From NCBI RefSeq assembly GCF_000787575.1, contig NW_012236527.1, forward strand, positions 434,001-498,000: DNA of 64,000 nt, read 5' to 3'. Both the position numbers and the translations under genes were made by a program. Positions 54,801 to 64,000 of this stretch are shown here, piece by piece. Each line of letters opens with the position of its first letter. The first letter of the stretch is position 1. The notes below the pieces were generated by a model, which was given only the letters and a program-made list of their open reading frames with translations, made no database searches and was not told where the DNA came from. Source of the stretch: Acytostelium subglobosum LB1 (taxonomy: Eukaryota > Evosea > Eumycetozoa > Acytosteliales > Acytosteliaceae).

Positions 54801-57800
54801 GCGGGCGCAGAGATGGAGCCGCTACCAATGCGACGTCCATTGAATGATGAGCGCCCATCTGTGAGGTAGAGGGCTCGCATGTCAAGCTCCTTCTTGCCAT
54901 CGTGCAGGTCGAACTTGATTTGGAAGGTGGGCAGACAGAATGAGGTGGCAATGGTGTCGATCGATTTCATGACTGCACGCATCTGTGCGCGGCGCTCCTC
55001 TTGAGTCTCAAGTGTCGTTTGAGTTTGAAGACTGTTGCGAAGTGAGGAGAGGAGTACATTGATGCTGCGCACGAGACATACATTCTCCAAGGGAATGTCA
55101 ATGCGTAGGAGTGAGTAGTTGAGCAGAATGTGAAGATGTGGCACGATGGGCTTGACATTGTCGCTAATGAGGTCGGTCAAGATACGCACGCACACCTCCC
55201 TGATCTTGGACTGTTGCTTGCTGGCGCGTTTCTCATCGCTGGGCGACGTCGCCCCACTCTGTGGTCCATCGCCCAAGTTGTCGGAGGACATCTCAGCAGC
55301 GTATTCTGATCGGCGTTCGACCACCGCGCCTGCATAGCTGAGTGGGAAGATCAGGGGCTCAAGCGTGGCGTTGGGGTTGAGCTGGTAGACCTGAAGGATG
55401 AGCAGCTTGCACAGGCCAAGCGACTCGAAGCTGGAGGCGCCCTTCTTGATAAGGAAGTTGACGATTGTCGTCAGGTTACCTGGCTCGCGCTTGGCCAGCG
55501 TCGTCCAGAACTCTATCAACTCGGGCAGCATGTCGTAGTTGGCATTGTTGTAGTCCACATCGATGTGCTGACCGACGGGGCAGTCGTGTAGCAGCTCCGT
55601 CATCTTGAACAGAGCCATGAGGAATCGACATGGTGTGCTGCGGGTCAGGCGTCCATTGTCGCCATTGTTGCTGAGCGAAATGTTGTTGCACCAGGGCAAC
55701 AAGAACTGGATGGTCCAGCGCTGGAAGGGCGCAGACAGTGAACCATAGCGCAGGAACACTTCCTCGAACAGTCGCTCTGTCCATTCGAAGCAGACCTGTG
55801 ACACCATCGCCGATACCTTGATGGCTGACTGCTTGCAAGTGTGGAGGATGGGCGAGGCGAATGATTGGCGCAGAGGGAGAAGTGCTGAGCGGATGGCAAC
55901 ATCTTCCTCGAGGAAGAGTCCAAAGGCACAGGGTGCCAGACGTGCAATCAGATCGAAAGAGCGCACACGAGCCAGCATGGTTGGGTGAAGAAGGTTCAGA
56001 CAGGCGAGGAAGAGGAGAGTGCCACCAATCTCGTTGAGACGGCGCGCAAAGTTACGGTCGTTGGATGTCACCGGGTCGTTCTCGAGCTGCTCTTGCTTGG
56101 ACTCCTCGAGTGCGCGTTTGTAGTAATACTGGAAGATATCCTCGCTGATGCCCACGGTGGGCGGGTTGGCCGATGGTGTAGGCAGGTACTGGTCGTAGAT
56201 GGCGTGCAGGAAGGCCACAGCCTCGTTGGCCGAGGGGTCGTAGGCTTTGTTGAGGAAGAAGAAGAATGACTCGTCAAAGTGGTACGAGAGCACCCAACGC
56301 AAGATGCGGTTACCTTTGAGCTCCGAGTCGATCACCCATGGAATGACCTCCTGTAGGTGGCCCTCCTCAAAGAGCGCACCAAGACGCAGGATGGCCTCGG
56401 ATGCCAGGCGCGAGCATCTACGTATACGAGTGAGCTCGGTGTTGATCTTGAGTCGCTCATCCTCTCGTGATGAAGAATCCTTCTTTGAAAGCCGCTTGGT
56501 CAACTCCAGGGCTTCGAGCTGCATTCGTGAGTGCGCGACAAGTGGATGGCCGCTCCACTGGAGGATCGTGCGGAACGTCTTGTAGCGCTCGCCCACAGTC
56601 CATGGGATGGATCGGATGCATGAGATCAGAGACTTGCGCACGGGTCCCTCTTGCGCACATGGAGTGGGCGTGTAGAGGGAGTTGCAAAAGTTGTACACAA
56701 CGACGGCATTGTCGGTGAAGTATGACGAGTGCGCCAAAGATGGCAACTTGGTCGCATCGCCAAAGATCGGCTCGATCTGCTGGATGAACTGAACAAACAC
56801 TTGGATGAGGTCGTTCGACTCTGAGAGGACGCGGTGGAAGTCGCGATGCTGAGAGATGCGGCGGAAGATGTTTGAGAGGTCCACACGCACACGCCCCAAC
56901 TTCTTATTGAGCCTGTTTGTAGTCCACCATCGATTGAGCGAGTCGATCACACAGGGCAACAGTCGCCAGTGCATCAGTCCACACAAGAAAGAGAGCTTGT
57001 CGCGAATCCAGTTGTTGTCTGACAGCATGCCCTCCCAGAAGTGCAAGGGAAGGTACGTTGTGATCTTGTTCTGCAGGTTGTGCTCAAAGTTGATCAGGTC
57101 GTCCATCAGGGGGTCAAGTCCAGGCGCCGGTTTGAGCGGATACACTGAGGAAATGCCACTGATGGAGAAGAGCAGCGCGTGGCAATTGACCCACAGGTAT
57201 CGAAGTGAATACGAGCTCTGACGCTTTGTCTCATCGGTGGTGGGCTCTAGCAGTGGGTTGGATGGCGATGGCATGTCTGCCAGGATCTCGAGCAGCGTGG
57301 TACGGGCCTTGGACAGCGTTCGCACGCAGTCATGTTCGACGGCTTCGCGACCAATCTCAGACAGCGCAAAGGCCCACAGACGGTCATGCGTGCCCATGGC
57401 CAGTTCCTCAATAGAGGGCAGGTCGTCGCCATTCGGGCTCAACTTGATGTCCTGGCCAATGCCATGCGAGTCGTCCAGCATGAGTTGGTATCGAGCGCGT
57501 TGCATTATCATGCGCCACTTGGAGTGCAGTACACTGGCCACCTGCGTGTTGGCGGTCTCTGTGTTTCTTATACCAGAGATCGAGCGAATAAGCTGGAGGG
57601 CAATGATCCTGATCTGGGGGTTGGGCGAGGTGAGGTGGACGAGGCCAATGGCCTCGATCTCAGTCTGCAGCATTTGTGGCGGGTAGAACGAGCTGTCCAG
57701 GGGTACGGATGAGTGTCTGGACTCGATGAATGAACGCTCATTCCACAGATCGATCAGACCGAGCAGCTGTGAGAGCAGGGTCTGTAGGGCCGTGTGGTCC

Positions 57801-60535
57801 TTGCCATTGAACTGGAGAATGAGTGAGGCGTAGCCTTGGACGAGCGTGGTCCTTAACGATGGGTGATCACACATGATCACCTGGATAGCGTGTGACGCTG
57901 CCATTGCAATCTCATCCTCCTCGTGTAGTACCAACTTGTGTAAAGCACTGCTTCCAGTGCTCGCAATGAATATCTTTGGCATGAATGTAATGCATCTGAT
58001 CGTCTCTTTGAACAATTCCAACAGGTCTGGATTGATCACCTTGCGTCTGACTGAACGTCTCCTCATCGGATACGTCTCGGCAGGCTGTGACTGTAGTGTG
58101 TTGATGTGCTCCCAATAGTGTACCTTCTGGTTCAAGTTCGCGCACTGTTTGATTGATTGATTGAATGATTGAGTGAGTGAACATGTGATTGAAGGGTAGG
58201 TGGACAACACCCTCCTAGGTACTTACATTAGTTCGGTATTGATCGTTAAACTCTCGCTCACGTTGGTCTTGGGACTTGGTGCAGACTTCATACCAACGCT
58301 TGATGGCCTCGACGGTCGTCTCGCTTTCATACTTGTGTGCACATGTCTGATCAGAGATCAGCGAGTACAACGAGATGGACGGCTCGAACTGTGTGGAGAG
58401 GGGCAGGGGATCTTGTGCTGGTTGCGCGTTATCGCCACAGGCCTGCTCGTGGCAGTACTTGAACGACTTGGTGAGGAAGGTCTCGAACGTGAGCTGTATA
58501 TCCTCCTTGCGCACGAATGTTACCTCGTTGGCAACGAGCCTGGTGTTTGGATTGGCTGATGGCGATGTGTGCCAGTATACATCGATGGGGTCCAGGATAA
58601 TGGACAGGGAGCGCAGGGCCACAGCGTGCAGCAGTAGGCAAGGACTGGCAAAGAGCGTGGGGATGATGGTGTCGGTAAGCATCTTGAGTGAGTGGACCGA
58701 GAGATGCACGGTGATGGCAGTGAGCGAGTCAATGCATTCGATCATACGCGGCACCACCAGCTTCTTGCCAAACAGTGTGGAGACAATGTCGTTGAGGCGT
58801 GGCAGCATCTTGACGCGGTTGTTCGCCAGGCCTGCGTAGAGGTAGCTGCCTGAGTTCTCGTAGACCTTTTCCATGCGCTGCTGAAGTTGTGCGGCTATGG
58901 ATGAACCGGGCGCGTCGGTGTTGGCCGACAGGCTGGCATGGATGCCCATGATCTTACGCGGTGGGATGAAGCGGCCCTGCAGCAAGCGCAGGATGCACTC
59001 GAGGGAGAAGTCGCGCTTCTTGGGCACGACCAGTGTCTTCCACAGTCGCTTCATGATCGTGTCGTACTCCTCCTCAAACACCGAGTTGGGGCCACGTGTC
59101 AGGATGGTCGTCAGCAGCTTCAGGCTGCGCTCCTCAAAGTCGTCATTCTTTAGCATCTTCTCTGCGCGCTTATAAACTAACTTCATCTTGTCGGCTATGC
59201 CTGTCGACATTGTAAAGTCGCTGGTCGACAGCAACATACCATCCAAAGCTTCCATCTGTGCCAACAACAAGTTATTCTTCTTGTTGCCTTCGATCCATAT
59301 CAGCATCTGTCCAAACAATCGCTCGACTTCATTGATCCTGTCATTGTCCGACATCTAGATCGTTGTTGACATGGAGTTAGTGATTGATTGAGTGATCGAG
59401 TGGGTAGGATTCCCAAAGATGACTTACACTTAGTGTCAGCCAACGGATACCTCTGAACAAAGGGATGGCGTCATCAACTGGCTGCTTTCCATCCATTGCC
59501 TTGGCAAGACTGTATGTGATTGGTGTCAATCTGTACATGTGGCGAGGTATTAGTCAGTATGATATTTCGATGGTTGGATGGCCAGGATACATACGATAGC
59601 CTGGACAGCTGACCCAGGATCAAAGACCATTGATCAGAGATTGACTGACGAAGAGGTATCCACGCTATGTGATTGAGTGCTCGTGGTGGTATGGGCTTGA
59701 AGTAGTAGAAGGCGATGTCGCGTAGACGCTGCAAGAGTGTGTCGGTGATGCTGGAGTGAAGAGTGCCGCTGCTGCTACTGCCAAGTATCTGCGTGATGAT
59801 GTCGGCCACGACAATCTCCATCGTGCTCTCAATGATGTCCAGATACTTGATGTCGCTGTTGTATAAGTGGTGGCCATTGGTGATGCCCGCGAGGAACGTG
59901 TCAAAGTTGAATAGCTTGGTCTGCGACTGCGCGCCTGACGACAGGATGGTGACCAACGAGCTGCGCGGACTCGACACACCGTCCTGGATGGGCGGGGACT
60001 GCACGCCACCCAGTGGCGACGTTGGAGTATTGGCGCCATCCATCATTGATGACGAGTGAGATGTGAGCAGTTGGATGTGGCGCGGTAGTAGTTCCAGGAC
60101 GAGGCGTATGGCCACGCCCTTGCAAGTCTTGGCCGACTCGCTAATGAGTGCTAGCGACGGGTTGTAGAACCAGAAGCCGCGGGCAAAGCCAGTCCAGTCC
60201 CGCTCCGTCGTCGGGTCGGCTATCGGCGCCTGCTTTATCGCGCCCGGTACGGCAGTCATTCGACGAATTAGCACATGTGGATTATTGCGTCCGGGTGATG
60301 CCACTGCCGCCTTTGCTGGCGACAATGGTAAACTATTATTATTCGATAAATTATTATTTGAATATTGATTATATTGTTGTTGCTGTTGCTGTTGTTGCTG
60401 TTGCTGTTGCTGTTGATGTTGTTGTTCCTGTATCGATTGTAAAGTACTATCGATTGAGTTTGACAGATTATCCATCAACTTGGATATCAATGTCGCTGTT
60501 ATACCCAACGAATTGACGTCGAGTCTTGCATCCAT
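51884..60535 (-). CDS. fry: Furry/Tao3/Mor2/PAG1 cell-morphogenesis scaffold
   Basis: Exons 60535-59595, 59530-59428, 59354-58227 and 58144-51884 give 2,810 residues, close to animal Furry (about 3,000). Introns 64, 73 and 82 nt. The N-terminus has a poly-Q tract (about 40-55). Furry landmarks: GQLSRLSLTPITYSLAKAMD and LFRGIRWLTLSVSDNDRINE (Tao3/Mor2 N-domain), EAIGLVHLTSPNPQIRIIAL, FQRWTIQFLLPWCNNISL, EFWTTLAKREPGNLTTIVNF, WIKNDRDPKLSVKSCQVYRT, and IFWTAASFLAESHYYYEPLY (animal IFWIAASLLESDYEYEYLL). The rest is HEAT/ARM-like helices. The C-terminal 500 residues are dictyostelid-specific and Ser/Asn-rich. The family scaffolds NDR/LATS kinases with MOB to control polarity and cytokinesis. The last exon is 6.3 kb without interruption, which argues the gene is intact. 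Confidence 0.9.
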
Positions 60536-61489
60536 CTTTATATATATTGTTGATAATATCCAATTAGTTCTTTAGTTTCCTTTATCCTTCCAAGGTTATG
60601 GTATGTATGTATCGTATCGCTCGAGTACGATTGAATGAATGAATGAATATCCTTTGTCCTTTGTCTTTGACAAACACTTCTTGTCTTGATTGTAACAGTA
60701 GTTGGTGTGTCTTTAGACGTTCGTTCTCTATCTCTATATATCTGTAGTAGCAGCACTTATATACAACATGTGAGTCTAACAAACAATCAATCAATCAATC
60801 AAACAAACAATCAAAGAAGGTTAAGGATAAGCATAAGGTTGCAAAGTGGGTTTGTGTTGAGTGCGCATCTGCAACCCTCTAACACCTCTAACAACAACCT
60901 CACTCACTCACTCCCTCTTTGCAAAGAATGATTGGCGACGACACCATCTCTCTCTCATAGATGGGTGTGTCACTAACAATGTTAAATGATTGATCAACAC
61001 TTGTGGTTGTGGTTGTTGGCGCCTCTTCCCTTCGCTTGTTTTAATTAGTTGTGTGTGAATGATTGATTGATTGATTATGTATGTGTGTGTGTGTGATGGG
61101 TGAGTGATCACTTGATAGGCCAATCAATCAATGAAAGAATGGTAAGTGAGGGCTTGTCGTCCAACATTATTATAATGACGTGGTTTTGTTGTCCTTTTCA
61201 AACTGTTGTTGTGAAATTACCTCGGGATTAGAATTGTTAATGGGCAAACAACTTACAAATAAGATTGAAAAAGGCGCCAAATGTCGTTAAGGAATTGTTC
61301 CAATCATTGTTACCAGGGATAAAAAAGCAAAGATGATACATCTGCAAATATCAATCACTTTTATAAAATATCTTCAAGTGATGAATCGACCCAACCCACA
61401 TTGTTTAGAACAAAGACGACATAAGAATCATTGATGATTTATTGATAGAATGTATACATGTACAACTAATAAGTAAAGATACACACACA
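60536..61489. other. Spacer between the Furry and GH65 genes
   Basis: Divergent promoter region. Contains GTATGTAT and GAATGAAT runs, ATCAATCA tracts and a TGTG-rich stretch near 61085. No supported gene. Confidence 0.6.
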
Positions 61490-63699
61490 ATGGCACTTCC
61501 AAATGCTACGCTTCAACTTCTTATCATCATGATACTTTGTCATGTAAGTATGATTGATCAAACGAATGAATGGTCACTCACACACCATACTCACACACTC
61601 ATTCACAGGTTGTTTGGTCACAACCTGATTGGTGGATACAAAGAGTCCAGGAAGGCAGACTGATGTCTACGACGACTGAGCCAGAGGAGTCTTTGATGGC
61701 AAGTGTTGGTAATGGTTTCGTGGCAATGGTCATTGATGGACAGGCAATATACATTGGTGGCGTTTATAATGGTCCACAAGTATCACAAGATGCTCCATCT
61801 CATCGAGCTCAATTGCCAAACTTTCAACATGTCCAATTGTTGAGTGGCGCCTCTTTGAGCTATGCTGGACTCGACCTTGACAATGGTACATACACCAGGG
61901 TGTACACATTCAACAACACCAAAGGTACAACAGCCACTCAAACATACTATGCTCACCGCGAGTTCACTGGACTACTGGTCCAGGAGATCACCCTGGACAA
62001 CACAATGGGCATGGATGACTTTGTTCTGGAACTGGCTACACCTGCACTTGTTAACATATCCAGTCCTGACTTTAACATTGTTCGGCTTTACGAGGATGAG
62101 TTGTGCCAGCTGTATTTAGCCACAATCCTCCAGCCAGAGCTGGAGGGCGGGTTCATGACATCGGTCGCCATCACAGCGACTACAGTGCCATCATCACTCA
62201 AAGTGGCTGCCGGCCAGACTGCCACGTTGGTCTTGATCACATCACTAGCGACCAACTTGCAATCACAATCATTGTACATTGAAGAGAGCATGCAGTTGTT
62301 CAAAGAGGCCATGGTCAATCAGTCTGTTCTACTCACCACACACATTGATGCTTGGTCACAGTTGTGGACGAGTAGGATAGAGGTGGGCGGCAACTTGGCA
62401 ATGGCACAAACAGTCAACTCATCACTCTATTACATACTCTCATCGATCAATCAGGACTGGCCTTGGAGCCTGTCTCCAGGCGGGCTAGCATCGAACGGAT
62501 ATAATGGACATGTGTTCTGGGATGCCGAGACATGGATGTATCCGCCAATCTTGGTGCTGTACCCTGAGATAGCGCGTGATGCCATACTGCAGTATCGAAT
62601 CAACAATCTCAACGAATCACATTTGAAGGCGGTGTCATATGGCCAGGGCTGGACTGGATACATGTTCCCCTGGGAGTCGGCCTTCACCGGTGCCGAAGTA
62701 TGTCCACTCTCCGCGCCCACTGGCCAACTCGAGCAACATATCACTGGCGACATCTCATTCGCCATGCGACAGTACTACTATGCCACGGGTGATGATCAGT
62801 GGCTGTTGGAAGTCGGCTACCAAGCCATCAAGGGTATCGCTGAGTTCTGGGCCAGTCGTGTGGCATCAGTGGACTCAGACCCACCCTCGTACTCAATCAA
62901 CAATGTCATCCCGCCCGATGAATATGCTGTCGGCGTCAACAACTCGGTCTACACCAATACTGTAGCCAAGTTGGCGTTGGAGTGGGCGGCCGAGGCTGCA
63001 GCCATCGTCAAGGACACATCAGCGCCAATCGATCAATGGCTATCAATCGCGTCCAACTTGGTGATATTGTTCAATGAGACGGGCGAGATGCATCCAGAGT
63101 ATGAGGGCTATGCGGGACAGATGGTCAAGCAGGCCGACGTCATCCTGCTCGGCTACCCTCTGATGACCAACATGTCTGCGACAGTGCGCCAGAATGACCT
63201 GGCTTACTATGAGCCGCGAACCGATCCCAACGGACCGGCCATGACCTACTCGATGTTTGTCACAGGCTGGCTAGAGCTGGGCAATCAGAGCAGGGCCGAA
63301 CAATCATGGGCCTCATCATACGCCAACTCTCAACAACCATTTGGTGTGTGGACCGAGACGCCAACCGGTGGCACAGTCAACTTTATAACGGGCGCCGGTG
63401 GCTTCCTGCAGGGTATACTCTTTGGCTATGGTGGCCTGAGGATCCAGGATGGCCTGCTGGACTTCCATCCACAGCTGCCACCAAACACAGACAGTTTGGC
63501 CATCAGGTCGCTGTGCTACCAAGGTGCTCAGCTCGATGTCCTTTGGACGAGCGAACAGATCCTGGTCACAATGACCTCATCCAGTCCCTCGGTCCGGCTC
63601 GCTGTCCAGCTCGGCCCCAACTCACTCCTTCCCTTGGACCTCGGTGTGGCCGTGGCCGTCAACGCAGGTACCAAGTTCAGTGTGACGTACACTTCCTAA
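61490..63699 (+). CDS. Secreted GH65-family glycosidase (PGGHG/acid-trehalase-like)
   Basis: Exon 1 (61490-61543, MALPNATLQLLIIMILCH) is a signal peptide; a 65-nt intron precedes exon 2 (61609-63699); 714 residues. The N-terminal beta-sandwich (VGNGFVAMVIDGQAIYIGG) is followed by an (alpha/alpha)6 barrel with family signatures WDAETWMYPPILVLYP (about 321), WESAFTGAEVCP (about 373) and ADVILLGYPLM (about 527); the Glu of the WESA/AEVCP region is the expected general acid. These are closest to protein-glucosylgalactosylhydroxylysine glucosidase (PGGHG/ATHL1) and related disaccharide hydrolases. Likely secreted or lysosomal. Substrate (trehalose/kojibiose versus glucosyl-galactosyl-protein) cannot be fixed by eye. 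Confidence 0.88.
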
Positions 63700-63718
63700 C
63701 CTCGTGGCTACGAATAAA

Positions 63719-63737
63719 CAAGGCCAGACAGGCCTTG
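63719..63737. terminator. Short hairpin between convergent genes
   Basis: CAAGGCC-AGACA-GGCCTTG forms a 7-bp stem with a 5-nt loop in the 102-nt gap between the stop codons of the GH65 and ATP-citrate lyase genes. It may take part in 3' end formation; no other support. Confidence 0.3.
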
Positions 63738-63801
63738 CGAATGTTTATTTTAATTTGTACGACTGAGTCGGCAACAGCGGCGCATTGTCTATGCAAAACG
63801 C

Positions 63802-64000
63802 TCAACTGGAGACAGAGACAGGTTGGGCAGTGTTGATGTGATGGATGGCCATCGACACGATGTTGGTCATGTTGATCTCTGGTCCGTACACCTTGATGGG
63901 GATCTCAAGCTCGCGACCAACGTCCCTCATGTTCTCCAGACCGGACTGGTAGTTGGGACCACCTCTGCGCACAAAGATGTGGATGTTGGCCTTGACGATC
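63802..64000 (-). CDS. ATP-citrate lyase A-type subunit, C-terminal end (partial)
   Basis: The minus strand from the window edge reads [36 protein letters not shown] and [12 protein letters not shown], then QPVSVSS and TGA at 63804-63802. [10 protein letters not shown], the IP.(V/K)(Y/F)G element and MT.I match the citrate-binding part of ATP-citrate lyase. The protein ends soon after this motif, as in the A subunit of split (plant/fungal type) enzymes; animal ACLY continues for another 700 residues. The enzyme makes cytosolic acetyl-CoA from citrate. Codons are strongly C-ending, suggesting high expression. The rest of the gene is outside the window. Confidence 0.85.
   Translation of the reverse strand, partial: IVKANIHIFVRRGGPNYQSGLENMRDVGRELEIPIKVYGPEINMTNIVSMAIHHINTAQPVSVSS

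Noticed and set aside
1-64000. Complete transposons, LTR elements, DIRS or tRNA-gene-targeted elements
   Set aside because: No terminal repeats, reverse transcriptase, integrase or transposase motifs were found, including in the flanks of the tRNA-Cys gene.

Overview
The window looks like nuclear DNA of a dictyostelid social amoeba (Amoebozoa), not D. discoideum itself because coding regions are fairly GC-rich. The evidence is: dense genes with short (47-140 nt) GTAAGT/GTATGT...AG introns; AT-rich spacers full of TGAT/ATCA runs; poly-N, poly-Q and poly-S tracts; and families typical of the group (hssA-like small protein, Sib integrin-beta-like adhesin, B-box/Kelch-like protein, F-box/LRR-like proteins, Pmp-type beta-helix surface proteins, a long ankyrin-like family). 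One tRNA-Cys is present. No CRISPR array, no complete transposon and no LTR element were seen. Two undetermined bases (14168, 14222) show that the assembly is imperfect, so single frame breaks should be read with care.

Layout. 0-6 kb: end of an unknown gene, hssA-like gene, tRNA-Cys(GCA), a divergent PP2A B55 regulatory subunit, and a convergent F-box/LRR-like gene. 6-15 kb: secreted BP74-like protein, AGC kinase with PH-like N-terminus, BRCA2 homologue. 15-24 kb: CAP/SCP pseudogene, possible small membrane protein, Sib adhesin, and an F-box/LRR pseudogene with three in-frame stops. 24-31 kb: B-box/Kelch-like protein, ZIP metal transporter, small orphan two-exon candidate, SLC35F transporter, broken TPR-SET gene. 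31-38 kb: a cluster of three secreted/transmembrane beta-helix proteins, two of them clear tandem duplicates, with an unrelated unidentified gene between. 39-45 kb: vanin/biotinidase-like amidase, GPKOW splicing factor, GST, small helical protein. 45-47 kb: a 2.3 kb gene-free stretch with microsatellites and a long imperfect hairpin. 47-64 kb: PH-domain protein, ankyrin-like protein, a 2,810-residue Furry/Tao3/Mor2 homologue, a secreted GH65 enzyme, and the C-terminal end of an ATP-citrate lyase A-type subunit.

The genes do not form one pathway. Surface and secreted proteins are over-represented (Sib, three beta-helix proteins, CAP, BP74-like, vanin-like, GH65). The least explained signals are a GGAAACAC intronic repeat shared in sense orientation by the first introns of two unrelated genes, perfect palindromes in several upstream regions, the 46.8 kb hairpin, and several coding-like fragments in spacers.
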